64,000 nt of DNA, from positions 54,421,735-54,485,734 of the forward strand of contig CM019070.1 in NCBI GenBank assembly GCA_009667805.1. The letters run 5' to 3'. Below, one piece after another: positions 20,980 through 31,789 of this stretch. The first letter of the stretch is position 1. Each line of letters starts with the position of its first letter. The notes under the pieces were generated by a model. It saw nothing but the letters and a program-made list of their open reading frames with translations. It ran no database searches and was not told where the DNA came from. The translations under genes and the position numbers were made by a program. The DNA comes from Leptobrachium leishanense. Lineage: Eukaryota > Chordata > Amphibia > Anura > Megophryidae.

Positions 20980-21279
20980 GGCTGGTGTCAGACTAGCGTT
21001 TTTAAGAGCGGAAGGAACGTCTGTGTGAGTGGACGTTTCTTCCACTCTGACGCCCGTCTGGCTGCCTTGCTGAACGCAGTTAGTGCGCTCAGCGCTGCAA
21101 AGCTCGATCCTCCTATGGAGGATCGTGCTTTGCAGCCCCGGCGTACGAGTGTTGTAGCGCTTTGAGGCTCGCAGCACGCCCGCTGTCACGCAGACAGTTC
21201 ATGTGCACGCAACAGCGTGTGGCTGGCCCTGAAGGCACGTCAGCACGGGCACACATAGCGCGCTCATCTGACAGCAGCC
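20980..21279. mobile_element. MITE family B relative, with TAA TSD
   Basis: This 300-bp element begins GGCTGGTGTCAGACTAGCG and ends CATCTGACAGCAGCC, whose reverse complement is GGCTGCTGTCAGATG. TAA flanks both sides (20977-20979 and 21280-21282). The interior is GC-rich and unlike the longer family B copies, so it is a related but distinct subfamily. The TAA duplication supports the 3-bp TNA target inferred for family B. Confidence 0.7.
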
Positions 21280-21606
21280 TAAGGAAGCCTCTTTGGCTGT
21301 ATAAGCTATGAATAAACAACAAATCAAAGTTAATTAAATGTTATAATGCATTAAGGTGCTTTGCTTGAGTTTTAATTAAAACACCATTGCAATAGGTTAG
21401 TTGATCTACACAGACGCTGCTTCAAAAATACCGTTCGCTATTTCATTTGTCTTCATAAAATCAATCCTCTGGCACAGCTCCCATTCCTAAACACGGCATT
21501 CCCACCAACTTTACTTGTCAACAGCAACGAACAAACCACTTCCAATTCTTCCTTATTCATAATTCCTGAATTATCCCTCAGAGCCCCCGCTCCAAGGGGA
21601 GAGATG

Positions 21607-21730
21607 GAGCAGGGGTCAGCAACCATAGCCCCCATGAGGTTTTGAACTACATCTCCCACGATGCTCAGCTACTGATTAGGTGGACTGAGAATCATGGGAA
21701 ATGTAGTTCTGAAACAGCTGGTGGGCTAAA
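21607..21730. repeat. hAT-like repeat (CAGGGGTCAGCA type), copy 2
   Basis: GCAGGGGTCAGCAACCATAG is followed by TTTTGAACTACATCTCCCAC and, inverted, ATGGGAAATGTAGTTCTGAA, so the segment can fold on itself. It is related to 4232-4330. Confidence 0.5.
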
Positions 21731-23117
21731 GTTTATGATGAAGTTTATGAAAGAGTGTAATTTTAAGTTTTAAATCATTTTGCAATGCTAGAGATGTCCA
21801 AACATCATTAAGTACAGTTAATGTGAATGGGGCAATTTTAGGAATAACAGCAGAGCAGATGCAGAGCAGTGACCAGCACAGGTGCGCAGAATGGACAGAA
21901 GAATGCGGGAATAAATATTGCTTTCCATACGCACTAGCATTTTCTCACTACAATGTCAACACAACAATTTGTGCATCGATAATGTCATCAGTTTACCCAT
22001 ATCATTGTCCTTTACCCATGTGTTTTTGGACGCTAGAATTCTAAAAGAATCCCTTTACCTATTAAAACAGATGCCTGGACAATTACACTGCAATCATAAT
22101 TGTTTTACATGCATTTTATTTATTAGATCAGAATTATTTTAGGCTCTGCAAACTTTTTATCTTAAACCATTACCTCTCTCCGATCCTGTGCTTTTATAAA
22201 ATCCTTCCATTGAAAGCTGCTGGCATCTTTGAAATGTCATCATATTCCAGTCACAAAGCCAGCATTTACCTCTGATTTTCTGAATGGAAAACTGTCAGGA
22301 GTGTCGGTCACACTTTTTGACAACTCTAAAGATCAAAATATGTTGTCACAAAAGGGACAGTTGCGGAGATTTCATTCCTAGATTTCTTGTAACTTGCAGA
22401 TTTTTTTCTGAAGAGCAGACAGCAATTCTAGCAAAGATCAGGTATACCTTCATGGATTGCACATATTTTTTAACTGTTTATTTTTGTTTATGGACGCTTT
22501 CTTTCATGTATTGGATTCTGAATAAAGTCTGAAAAAAATAATTGCATTCCTGTGTTTTTTCCCTTATTTGAAGATGTCATAGCAACTGACTCCGGTGACA
22601 AATTACCTTTCGTCGCCTAACTACTTGGCCTCTCATAAGCTCACGTTGATCATTTCCTCTTTGATGATATACCAGTAATGCTGTGTTCGAAAAACTGACC
22701 AAATTCTCTATTTTGTGCTCTGTGCATCTCTACCTAGAGACTACAAATTATGGCCTCCATTATAGTTCGCAGCCAAATTGAAATTTCAATGTTATCCCTT
22801 TCACTACCAATTTTTTTAAGGAAAAAAAATATTATCATATTATTAATTTGAAACGTGGAGGGCTCTATTCCAAAGAGGCCGATAATAGCGAGTCACAAAT
22901 GGAAAAATTGCACGCAAGTCATTAACCATTAGCAGCTTCACGTTAAGGGCTCTGTTCCGACTGAGGCTCTGTATTAGTTGCTCGACTTGAAGCTGCAAAC
23001 AACTACTGGATGTGCAGCTGCTGGTATGATCTTCAAGAGCCCAAAGGACTCCATTCAGAGAAGCATGGATTTAATTTTGGGTTTAATTTTATATGCTAAG
23101 TGATATGTGTCTGCAGG
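21731..23117. other. No gene recognised; unique-looking sequence
   Basis: No repeat family seen. The part 22540-23090 has balanced composition and no similarity to other parts of the window; it might be conserved non-coding DNA. Confidence 0.3.
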
Positions 23118-23300
23118 GCTTTTTTTTCAGGGGGTACTCAGTACCGGCACCTCCCCACCAGCCAGAACTAACAGGAGAGCATGATGCTCCTCCTGCAGTG
23201 GCAGGCAGAGAATCGGAAGTGCTCGGCAGCTCATGTTGCTCCGGAATGCTTCCGTTCACTGCGTATTACTGTGAGTTTTATTGCTGTGGAGTTCATACAT
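23118..23300. repeat. Repeat-like segment (GGGGGTACTCAGTACCGG)
   Basis: The words GCTTTTTTTTCAGGGGGTAC and CAGTACCGGCACC resemble the GTGCTTTTTTTCTGG and GGTGGGGTACTCTCACGC words in the adjacent palindrome, so the two may be diverged parts of one family. Weak evidence only. Confidence 0.3.
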
Positions 23301-23490
23301 ACTCAGCAAAACTGTGAGTTTCATTGCTTTGGTGCTCACAAATGCTAGGGGATTATCCACTCAGTGCCATTGTTGCAAAAACACCCCCAAAAAAAACAGC
23401 TAACTGCCCTGCAATACAGATTTTTCTTGCAACAGAGGCACTTAGTGGATAAGCCCCATAGGGTTACAACAATAGTCCCCATAAATACAA

Positions 23491-23944
23491 ACAAATCCCC
23501 ATAAGTAGGATATCTCACCATTTTTATTATCTGTCTTTACCGCCTTGACATAAAGGCCATATCTGCCTGTATGCTGATAATACAGACACACAGTGCTTTT
23601 TTTCTGGAAAAATAGGTGGGGTACTCTCACGCCCAAGGGAAAAACTTATTTTCATGTCCTCATAAACAATAGTTGTAGTTCATTCAAAGGAACACAGTAT
23701 TAAAAAATTATGGTTCCCTTTTATAGTGTCTTCCTTTAAATGAACTACAACTATTATTTATGAGGACATGAAAATAGTCATAATAATAAGTTTTTCCCTT
23801 GGGCGTGAGAGTACCCCACCTATTTTTCCAGAAAAAAAGCACTGTGTGTCTGTATTATCAGCATACAGGCAGAAATGGCCTTTATGTCAAGGCGGTAAAG
23901 ACAGATAATAAAAATGGTGAGATATCCTACTTATGGGGATTTGT
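23491..23944. repeat. Palindrome with about 200-bp arms
   Basis: The left arm (23491 to about 23690) and right arm (about 23735-23944) are nearly perfect inverted copies, for example ACAAATCCCCATAAGTAGG against CCTACTTATGGGGATTTGT and GGTGGGGTACTCTCACGCCC against its complement. The centre, about 40-60 bp, is imperfect. Open frames of matching sequence on opposite strands at 23442-23636 and 23799-24002 are a consequence of the palindrome, not genes. The right arm runs directly into the repeat at 23945-24265. Confidence 0.8.
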
Positions 23945-24265
23945 AATGATCATAATGAAACTATTAGCAACTCTGCTTCCACAAAATTCCAATAGAATAT
24001 AAAAATAATATTTGTGCATAATGACTTTATATGGAAATTACAGTAACACCTTGTATCTGTACTGTACAGGGATTTTCAGTAATTATAAACCCCTGAATTT
24101 TATCCCTGAACATCAGTGAGTGACATCTGTGCTGTCCCTTAATTCTGCCCTCTCACCGTTGTGTTAATGCAGCAGCAAATTTTGTTGTACTTTTAGTTTA
24201 CATTGAAGGTGGGGGCTTCTCTTGCAGCTTGTTTACAGTAAATCAAAGTGACAGGAGTGAGTTGT
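23945..24265 (+). repeat. Dispersed repeat shared with 44090-44480
   Basis: Collinear similarity with 44125-44470 includes TAACACCTTGTATCTGTACTG, ACAGTAATTATAAACCCCTGAA, ATTCTGCCCTCTC and CTTGCAGCTTGTTTACAGTA. The same left neighbour (GATAATAAAAATGGTGAGAT against GATAATAAAATGGTCAGAT) occurs in both, so the family includes part of the palindrome arm. Confidence 0.65.
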
Positions 24266-25619
24266 CCCAGAGACATTAGTTTCTCCCAAAGACCTTGCAT
24301 TAAGATTGTTTGTAAATTAGGTTATATCAAACATAATAAATGGACCCACATGTGTAGAGGTTGTTGTAGAATAGTTAATACTATTAAAAAGAACAACCAG
24401 CAACAAATGTATATGACATATCCTAATAGAGAAACGTAACAAAAGGTATTATTTTTACTTTAACAATTCAGAAAAAAGAACTGAAACAGAGACAAAGATG
24501 TTTTCAATATCTTTTAGACAAACATTACAAAACTAGTACTTTTCGCTTCAAGGTTCCCAAATAATAATCTAATCATTTAATATCTTCCTGCACAAATACA
24601 TAAACACTATGTAAATAATATATTTTATGCAGAAAATGAAATCACAATTATTAAATAATAAGCAAAAGCCACTGCACTGTATTGATTGTTTGTTGGATGA
24701 TTGTTGGAAAATAAGTGTCCCTACGGGCGGTCAAATTATGGAAGTGTGTGGAGATAAGTGTGCGACTTAACAAGTCTTAATGAGTCTGTCCCTGTCCATT
24801 TTTTCCCTTATTTGCAGATAATTAGAATTGTTCTCTTGCATTAAGCTATAGCATACTGCGTGCAAGTTCCCCCACGTCAAACCGTTCTATATATAAATGT
24901 GCAAGATATATATATTTTTACAGTATGTTTGTTAATATATGTACAAACACACACACACACACAATTTTGGTTATAAAAATGGAAGGATGTATTTTCTGGT
25001 CAGAGATGTGTATTTTGACCACGCGTCATATAATTATATTTTTTATTGATAATTAGACACTTGAAGCCACCTGGTATTTTGGTTCAGCAGGAGGTAAAAG
25101 CATTTGATTGACTCGAGGGATACAAGGGCAGTTTCCTCTGTGTTCACAAAGCTGCTTGCATAGAGAACTGCAAGCAGGAGCTGAGATAAATTGGATCACC
25201 ATACAAGTTCCAACTGGCCCATTGTGTACAAGTAGTAAATTGGGAGATGATATTTTTGACAACTACATATTATCAAATCTTGCTGCGATGCCCCCTGCTA
25301 CACAGCCCTTCACAATAGTTATCTTCTGCAAACAGTTGTTTTTTTTAACCTGTCAAGATAAGCAATATAATGCATTTTATTATTTAAGGTTTAATTTCGA
25401 TTTATTTTAACTATTATTTTCTCATCATAACTTTGCATAGAAAATATTCACATTAACTAGAGAAATATGCAAAATAAAAGGTGCATGCATGCGTTATTCT
25501 TAAATTCATCATCGTGTATAGCAAACCAAAGTGAATTTAACCCATATTATACAATTGGATAATGTCAAAACTACAAAAAAGTGTCTTAACCATTATTTGT
25601 GTGAGTGTAGGGAGGGATC
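24266..25619. other. No gene recognised; (CA)n at 24947-24963
   Basis: AT-rich sequence with a short ACAC microsatellite. No repeat family or coding region is supported. Confidence 0.35.
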
Positions 25620-26218
25620 TTTATTACGAGTCACCTAAAATGTGTGTGCACCCTCACATTTTTGCAAATATTTTTTTATATCTTTTCATGTGACAACACT
25701 GAAGAAATGACAATTTGCTACAATGTAAAGTAGTGAGCGTACAGTTTGTATAACAGTATAAATTTGCTGCACCCTCAAAATAACTCAACACACAACCATT
25801 AATGTCTAAACCGCTGCCAATAAAAGTGACTACACCCCTAAGTGAAAATGTCCAAATTGGGCCCCATTAGCCATTTTCCCTCCTCGGTGTCATGTGACTC
25901 CTTAGTGTTACAAGGTCTCAGGTGTGAATGGGGAGCAGGTGTGTTAAATTTGGTGTTATTGCTCTCACTCTCTCAATCTGGTCACTGGAAGTTCAACATG
26001 GCACCTTATGGCAAAGAATTCTGAAGATCTGAAAAAAAGATTTTTTACTCTACATAAAGATGGCCTAGGCTTTAAGAAGATTGCCAAGACCCTGAAACTG
26101 AGCTGCAGCAAGGTGGCCAAGACCATACAGTGGTTTAACAGGACAGGTTCCACTCAGAACAGGCCTCACCATGGTCGACCAAAGAAGTTGAGTGCACGTG
26201 CTCAGCATCATATCCAAC
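25620..26218 (+). mobile_element. Tc1-like transposon, 5' fragment, copy 1
   Basis: The left part (25620-25998) contains the Tc1-type leader, including GAAGAAATGACAATTTGCTA, CAATGTAAAGTAGTGAGCGT and GTGACTACACCCCTAAGTG. It is followed by the start of a transposase (25999-26218) with a helix-turn-helix DNA-binding region (SEDLKKRFFTLHKDG, KTLKLSCSKVAKTIQWF, RPHHGRPKKLSARAQ). Similarity ends abruptly at about 26218 and the catalytic domain is absent. The copy at 33131-33680 is collinear. The outermost left terminus is degenerate. Confidence 0.85.
25999..26218 (+). pseudogene. Tc1-like transposase, N-terminal fragment
   Basis: The frame from ATG 25999 has a frame change next to the start: the ATGGCACCTTATGGCAAAGA opening is shifted relative to the SEDLKKRFF part. 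The remaining segment is the paired-type helix-turn-helix that binds the terminal inverted repeats. No DDE catalytic residues are left. It cannot encode an active enzyme, although a DNA-binding fragment could in principle be made. Confidence 0.75.
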
Positions 26219-26279
26219 CGTGGAGCGCGAAAACAGCACAGCAGCTGTTCAGTATATAATATAACGTATAAAAATATCA

Positions 26280-26535
26280 TAAATACAACGTATGCAGAAA
26301 ATACAGTGGTTCACATAGAAATACTTATCGTGTAATTATATCATAGTCCTTCGGTTCTTATATATCAACACGCGATTCAACCTATGGTACCTATGTCTAT
26401 GAGTTCCAAGTTGGGTGCTTAGTCATAACATGATTGCAAGCAAGCGTCCCTTCAATCTCTTGGTTCCCAATGCTCCATAGTATCATCAAGCACATGTAAA
26501 AACGAACCACTGTATTTTCTGTATACATTGTATTT
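26280..26535. repeat. Short element with 32-bp inverted repeats
   Basis: AAATACAACGTATGCAGAAA with ATACAGTGGTTC (26280-26311) is matched inverted at 26502-26533 (GAACCACTGTATTTTC, TGTATACATTGTATTT), with two differences noticed. About 190 bp lie between. No TSD is obvious. It adjoins the broken end of the Tc1 fragment. Confidence 0.6.
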
Positions 26536-27705
26536 ACAGCGATGTAGTGCATGACTTTTCATATACTGATAATCGACACCTGCTGTCTTATATATGAATT
26601 AAAATGTAATGTTTAAAGCCTGGTTCTGAACCCAAATGTTTTAAATAGATGTTAGACTATTTATATAGAAGAGAACGTGGCAGGGAGGGATTTAATAGTA
26701 CCCGTGTTATTCAACGATATGGTCGCAATCGCTATGTAGAACTGTACTATATTTCTTATAGTATTAAAAAAAACAGCTATTTAGACAATTCTTTCCACAA
26801 ATACAAGAAATTCCGTAGTTTGAATTTGTAGATTCTACCAGTGATTTGATAAACAAATAATTTATTGTTACTTACCCCAAACATACAAAGAGTGAAATTT
26901 GGAAGCACTGAATGCTATAAAGTCAGACAAAAATGTAGCTTATGTTGGTATGTAAATGTTTTGTTTTCGGCTGGCTTACAAAGAAACCACAACAGCAATG
27001 TTACCAAATGTCACACTTTCACATGAAAGTTATTCTTCTTGTCCTATTTATTTTCTAGGAATATTCAAGGATTTCAAGATTCTCCAGGCTTCCAAAAACA
27101 TTTTTGCTTTGCAGAAAAGTCACCAATATTACGTCTGTCATAGAAAACATATATAAAGCTATAATAAATCTTGAGCATCGGGAAAGGTAAATGTTTTTCC
27201 TTCTGTAAGCTCATCTATCTTTCTATTTTCCCTGGTTGTGTTTTAGAGGAGAGTATGTTTTTAGATGAAGTCCTTGCAGTGAAATGCGTTGTTAGAGAAA
27301 TAAGTTTTAACCATTTAGTTCAAAAATGTGTGAAAAAAATACTGTTCTGCAACCACTTAGCGGAATTCAACAATTGACAAGTCTGGTCCTGCAAGGCAAT
27401 ATGAAATATGATTAGGTCTAACAGAGAAATGATAGCTTTGTTCTGTTCAATTTAGAAAACTCACAGGGATGGTTCAGTGGAGGTTATATTATTATATCGT
27501 CTTAATAACTCAAAATTGCTGCTTTTCTTATTCGGTAATCTAAATAAAAACTGCTAAACATACAGCAACGGGTGAGAAATGTATCTTACATTGTAATAAA
27601 TGTGTTTTGCAATAAAGTGATGCTAAGGAGCTCATGAAGTTACAATATGTGCTTGTAATCAGATATAGTATATGCACACATTGACAACGAACATCAACAC
27701 TGACA
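26536..27705. other. No gene recognised
   Basis: AT-rich unique-looking sequence; open frames near 26649, 26956 and 27171 have no recognisable domains. Confidence 0.35.
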
Positions 27706-27713
27706 GTTCTTAG
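27706..27713. repeat. Left 8-bp TSD of the hAT-like element
   Basis: GTTCTTAG, repeated at 28506-28513. Confidence 0.75.
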
Positions 27714-28505
27714 TAGAGATGTGCATTCGTTTTGTAAAAATTCGGAATTTGGAACGAAATTTGATAATTCATATTCAGAAGTACTTCCGAATAACGAATC
27801 GATATGATACGAATGTGAAACGAAACAAATCGGTATATAACAAATTTATTTTGTTTTACACTGTGTGTCATCATCATAAAATAAAAATTTGAATAACTGA
27901 TATCAACTATTAAATTTGAAATGAACTATCAAATTGATATCAACTATCGAATTGATATCAACTATCGAATTTGAAACCTCTCCAGTAAGTGTCCTCGGGC
28001 AAGACACCCTAACGGTACATACTCGCCACCCAGGACATACTTGAAAACGAGAGAAATCTCAATGTATCCTTCCTGGTAAAATCCGTTCTCAAAAAAATAA
28101 AAAAATGAACTATCGAATTTGAAATGAACTATCAATTGATATCAACTATGGAATTGATCTTAACTTACAATACAAGTGATAGTCAGCAAAGGACTTTATG
28201 AAACAAATTAATTTTGTTTAACTGTTTAATTTGACTCAAATACTAAATCTGTGACACAGATTCAAATTTAATCCTAGCTTTTCTTTTAACAGAAAAATTT
28301 GATTAATTGGGGTTTTATCTAGTGATCCAAAATTCAAATTGATATCAACTATCAAATTGATATATGAAATTCGAATCGATTCGAAATTTCAAAATGAACC
28401 GAAAGGAAATACGAAATGAAATTAGTTCCGAAATTCTGAAAACGAAATGATTTAAAAACGTAACGAAACTAAACGAAACAAATTTTTCAGCCATGCAGAT
28501 CCCTA
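27714..28505. mobile_element. hAT-like element (TAGAGATGTGCA termini), copy 1
   Basis: The 792-bp element starts TAGAGATGTGCATTCG and ends GCAGATCCCTA (reverse complement TAGGGATCTGC), with an exact 8-bp duplication GTTCTTAG outside. The body is full of CGAAAC/GTTTCG words, ATTCGAA and a tandem AACTATCGAATTGATATC-like motif. 8-bp TSDs are characteristic of hAT transposons. It is interrupted by a SINE (27977-28107), leaving about 640 bp of its own. There is no transposase. A second copy is at 43264-44005. Confidence 0.8.
27977..28107 (+). mobile_element. 5'-truncated SINE inside the hAT-like element
   Basis: The insert runs CCTCTCCAGTAAGTGTCCTC, GGCAAGACACCCTAACGGTA, and on to CAATGTATCCTTCCTGGTAA and an A-rich tail. 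It is flanked by the 17-bp repeat AACTATCGAATTTGAAA (27960-27976 and 28108-28124). The tRNA-like head is missing. Because the host element itself contains related AACTATC words, part of the duplication may be older, but the match is exact and adjacent to the tail. Confidence 0.75.
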
Positions 28506-28513
28506 GTTCTTAG
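28506..28513. repeat. Right 8-bp TSD of the hAT-like element
   Basis: GTTCTTAG, second copy. Confidence 0.75.
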
Positions 28514-28986
28514 GAGCTCATCTAAGGAAGCTGACGGATGGTTGGATCAGATCAGCAAAACAAGCTTACAGATATTGATAATACAGGCTATATCAGTAAA
28601 CCGTACCTCCTCTTCCGGTTTCCTCTTCCCTCCTTTTTCCCATCTTCCCTCTCTAACCACCTTCTCTCTCCTTATAGTAAAATCCTTTTCTTGTCACATT
28701 TCTTTACTTTTCTATACAGTTGCCAAACTTGATTAGATCTCTAAAATGTATTCGCTTAATGCAATTATGTGTCTTCTTTTTGATTTTCTAAATAACTAAT
28801 GATTGCATATCATATACGCTTTTATATTTCATGTATTATTCTTACTAAATGTTTTCAACCTTAATGTTTATAAAGCATTGCTTCACACAACTGCAATTCC
28901 TGTTAAATATTTTAATAGTAACTACTGATCGCATAAACACATACTCTGCATAAAACTCGCATAAACACATACACGGTTATACTTAA
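28514..28986. other. No gene recognised
   Basis: AT-rich sequence with a pyrimidine-rich part at 28605-28680. Nothing supported. Confidence 0.35.
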
Positions 28987-29549
28987 GGGGTTATTCAGAG
29001 AGCACTGAAATTTCTTACCACCATACACTGCCGACGATCCGCCGAACTGACTTCCGCAGGCTGCCGAAATAAGTCGACTAGCCACCAAACGTCACCGAAC
29101 TGGTAAAAAACAACAACCGGAACTCTATTTAAAAAAAAAAAAGTGTTTAAAACAATAAAAATGCATGAAAGTGCATCGAAATAATAAAAAACGTCCTATA
29201 AAAAATAAGACAGTCTGTTACTGAATAAAAAAAGACGCCATTAATAAAATGGTAATCAAAATTTAGCAAAAAATCCAGAAAAATTACCTAAAAAAATTCT
29301 ACAGCAATAAAAAGGCTTTTTGCTGCAAATGAAAAGAAAAAATTATTGAATAAAAATATAATAAAAATGGTATTTTTTTTTTACATTGAATCCTATATAA
29401 TTTGCCTGTATAAACCTGTAGAACTAAACCACTGAAAATCTGGGCATTTCGTCAACATTTTGGTGCAGTTCGGCATTCTCTGAATAGATTAACCATTACT
29501 TCTCTATGGGACAATTTCACTGCTGCTAAAGGTCATCAAAATGCACTCA

Positions 29550-30483
29550 GGATTATTCAAAGAGAATCTAAAAGTCACCACCCGTTCGGTGACTTTTCAT
29601 TCTCTTCAATTCGGTTCGTTTTGCCGATCCCATTTCGGCAACCCTGAGGTGTATTCAGCAAGCACCTCAGGGTCCCCGAATTGCAGGGAAAGGCTGCCGC
29701 AAACCCGACGAAAACTAACCGCAAAACCCAGAAAATGCACGCCGAAAACCCACAGAAAACATCTGGATTAACCCGCCAAAAACGCCGGAAAAACCCGAGC
29801 AGGAGCCGATCACAAGCAGCAAAGCCGCCGGAAAAAGCCGACACCACAGACGAATGCAGTGAATAAATTCGAAAAACAGTTTGCTTGTATGTTTGAAAAG
29901 TGAAACGCTGTTTGCAAAGAAACTACTGAGAGAAAATGTCTGAAATTTACATATGAGGTCCAGGGAATGATAATAAAAAGGGCTGTTACAGAAAAAATAT
30001 GTAAAGTTAAAAAATAATAATAATAATAATAATAAAAAATAAAAAAAATATCGGAATTTTTTAAAAAAATACAGAAAAATGCTTAAAATATCATAAAAAA
30101 ATCTATAAATAAAGAGACTCTTTACTGCAGAATTTTATAATGAATGGTTTATTAGATATTGAATTAAAACAGGAATATTTTTAACATTGAAGCCTATGGG
30201 ATTCTCCGGAATAAACCTGCCGAATTAAACCACCGAATGGCAGGGCATTAGGGGAACCTTTCACTGCTGGTTTGTGTTCTATGAATAGACGAAGCAGTGC
30301 TTTTTTATGGGGATTTCACTGCCCTCGAACAGGCACCAAACAGGCACCGTATGTGCAGGCAATTCCCCAGGATTTGGCGAATTGCCTGCTCTCTGGATAG
30401 CCGAATGGCCAAGAAAGATAACCCAGCGTTCGATTGCCTTTCTCCAGCCATTCGGATCTCTTTGGATAACCCTGACTGTATCT
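29550..30483. mobile_element. Family C-related element, nested copy 4
   Basis: It begins GGATTATTCAAAGAGAATC and ends GGATCTCTTTGGATAACCC, an inverted pair, and carries the recurring body words GAAGCCTATGGGATTCTCC, GAATAGCCGAATGGCCAAG and TTTTTTATGGGGATTTCACT. The first third (29560-29870) is rich in CCGAAAAC and CCGC words, as in copy 1. Confidence 0.6.
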
Positions 30484-30735
30484 CACTCCCTAATCCCCCT
30501 CTGTTCATTTCTTACTGCATCTTCCCACACAGCCCACATGCACTCCGCTATTTCATATTCTCTATTAATCCTCACCTAATGTGCCACCTCTATCCTCTTA
30601 GATTGTAAACTCTTGAGCAGGGTCCTCTCTCCTACTGTTCTGTGTGTTGAACCTGTACGTATATTTGTTATTCTGCCTCCCATTGTACAGCGCTACAGAA
30701 CGTGATTGCGCTTTATAAAAACTTGTAACTGTATT
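30484..30735 (+). repeat. LINE 3'-tail-like repeat (TAGATTGTAAACTC type), copy 1
   Basis: It contains TTAGATTGTAAACTCTTGAGCAGGGTCCTCTC and CATTGTACAGCGCTACAGAA and ends GCTTTATAAAAACTTGTAACTGTA. The same sequence order recurs at 47040-47230 and 61795-61990, and inverted at 62645-62715. A short 3' end ending in GGCGCTATATAA-like words is typical of LINE-derived repeats in amphibians, probably L2/CR1-like. No protein-coding part is present. Confidence 0.55.
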
Positions 30736-30870
30736 TCGCTGGCAATTTGCCAGTATTTGTCGAATTCACAGATCTCTTAGTAGCCAAACTGCCACGAAAT
30801 TTCCACCGTACGGTTAAATTCACTGTTTGGTGCAATTCGATGACAAGTTTGGCTCTTATTGAATAACCCC

Positions 30871-31624
30871 TTTAGTATATTGTATTAGCATCATGTGTTG
30901 AAGCCTAACACTTTGTGTACTGCAGAGGTACTTATCACCCCTATGGTAATGTTGGATACTACTGTTTGTTACTCTGTTGCACAACATTGTTTTGTATAAT
31001 GCATCTGCCATATTCTGCCTTAATATAAACTATGGACTATTCAATAAACCTTTCCAATAGGCCTAAAAGAAAAATTTGAGATCTCTTGATAATAATAATC
31101 CCTTTTTTGACGGAGAGCAGAGAGATTCTTTTTAGTATAAATGTAGTAACTAAAAATATCTTATTTGTCATATTTGTGACTCATAAGCTGTCACCAAGTA
31201 GTAAAGGTAAAAGTGGTGTTTTGCAGTTGTACCATAAGATATTTAAGAATATGTTACAGATGAATAACTAAGCAAAATGAAATTTTAAAATACTTTGAGC
31301 ACTCAGAGCTGGAGAGTCTTCTTGGCTGAGAGGGCCACTTCACGGGCCATTCATCCACAAAGGAGATTTTTATTGATTGTCAATCTGTTTGAGAGGCAAA
31401 CAAACAAACAGTAAAAAAGAAAAGCTGCACCTCTCACAACAGCAAGTAAGACTTGCAAAATTATGTCTTCTTAATCAATTAAGGTCAAAATCCATATTAA
31501 AAAGATTTTTTTTCACTTAATTGTCAGGATGTTTGTTTATATCTTTTTAAACCACTGTACACAAAGTCGTGAATTATAAATATCATACACAACCAAACAC
31601 AACAAACTGAGAAACCCTCTAAAG
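30871..31624. other. No gene recognised
   Basis: No repeat or coding region supported. Confidence 0.35.
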
Positions 31625-31789
31625 CAGTGTTTCCCAAACCTGTCCTCGGGACCCTGAAGCAGGGCAGATTTTGCAGATCACCTTGCAGACTGAATCCTGC
31701 AATCACTGAGCAACAAATTATATCACCTGTGCTGTGCTTCACATATCTGGCAAACCTGGCCTGTCAGAGGGTCAGGTTGGGAAACACTG
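31625..31789. mobile_element. Complete hAT MITE (CAGTGTTTCCCAA)
   Basis: The 165-bp element has inverted termini CAGTGTTTCCCAA-CCTG and CAGG-TTGGGAAACACTG. Outside are CTCTAAAG (left) and CGGTAAAG (right), which agree at 6 of 8 positions and fit a decayed 8-bp TSD. The CAGTG start and 8-bp duplication are typical of hAT transposons. Non-coding. Related fragment at 12874. Confidence 0.75.

Larger units (their letters stand above)
28987..30870. mobile_element. Family C element, copy 3, containing nested insertions
   Basis: The outer element begins GGGGTTATTCAGAGAGCACTG (28987) and ends GGCTCTTATTGAATAACCCC (30870), an inverted pair. Its body is interrupted at about 29537-30727: the stretch corresponding to GATCACCGTATTTCACTGGC in copy 1 is split between 29531 and 30729. 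The interruption holds a second family C-like element (29550-30483) and a LINE-tail-like repeat (30484-30735). An (AAT)n run lies at 30016-30040. No coding region. Confidence 0.65.

Noticed and set aside
23442..24002. Matching open frames on opposite strands
   Set aside because: They are the two arms of the palindrome at 23491-23944 and have no domain similarity.
28538..28736. Two overlapping 64-residue open frames
   Set aside because: Pyrimidine-rich low-complexity sequence; no domain resemblance.
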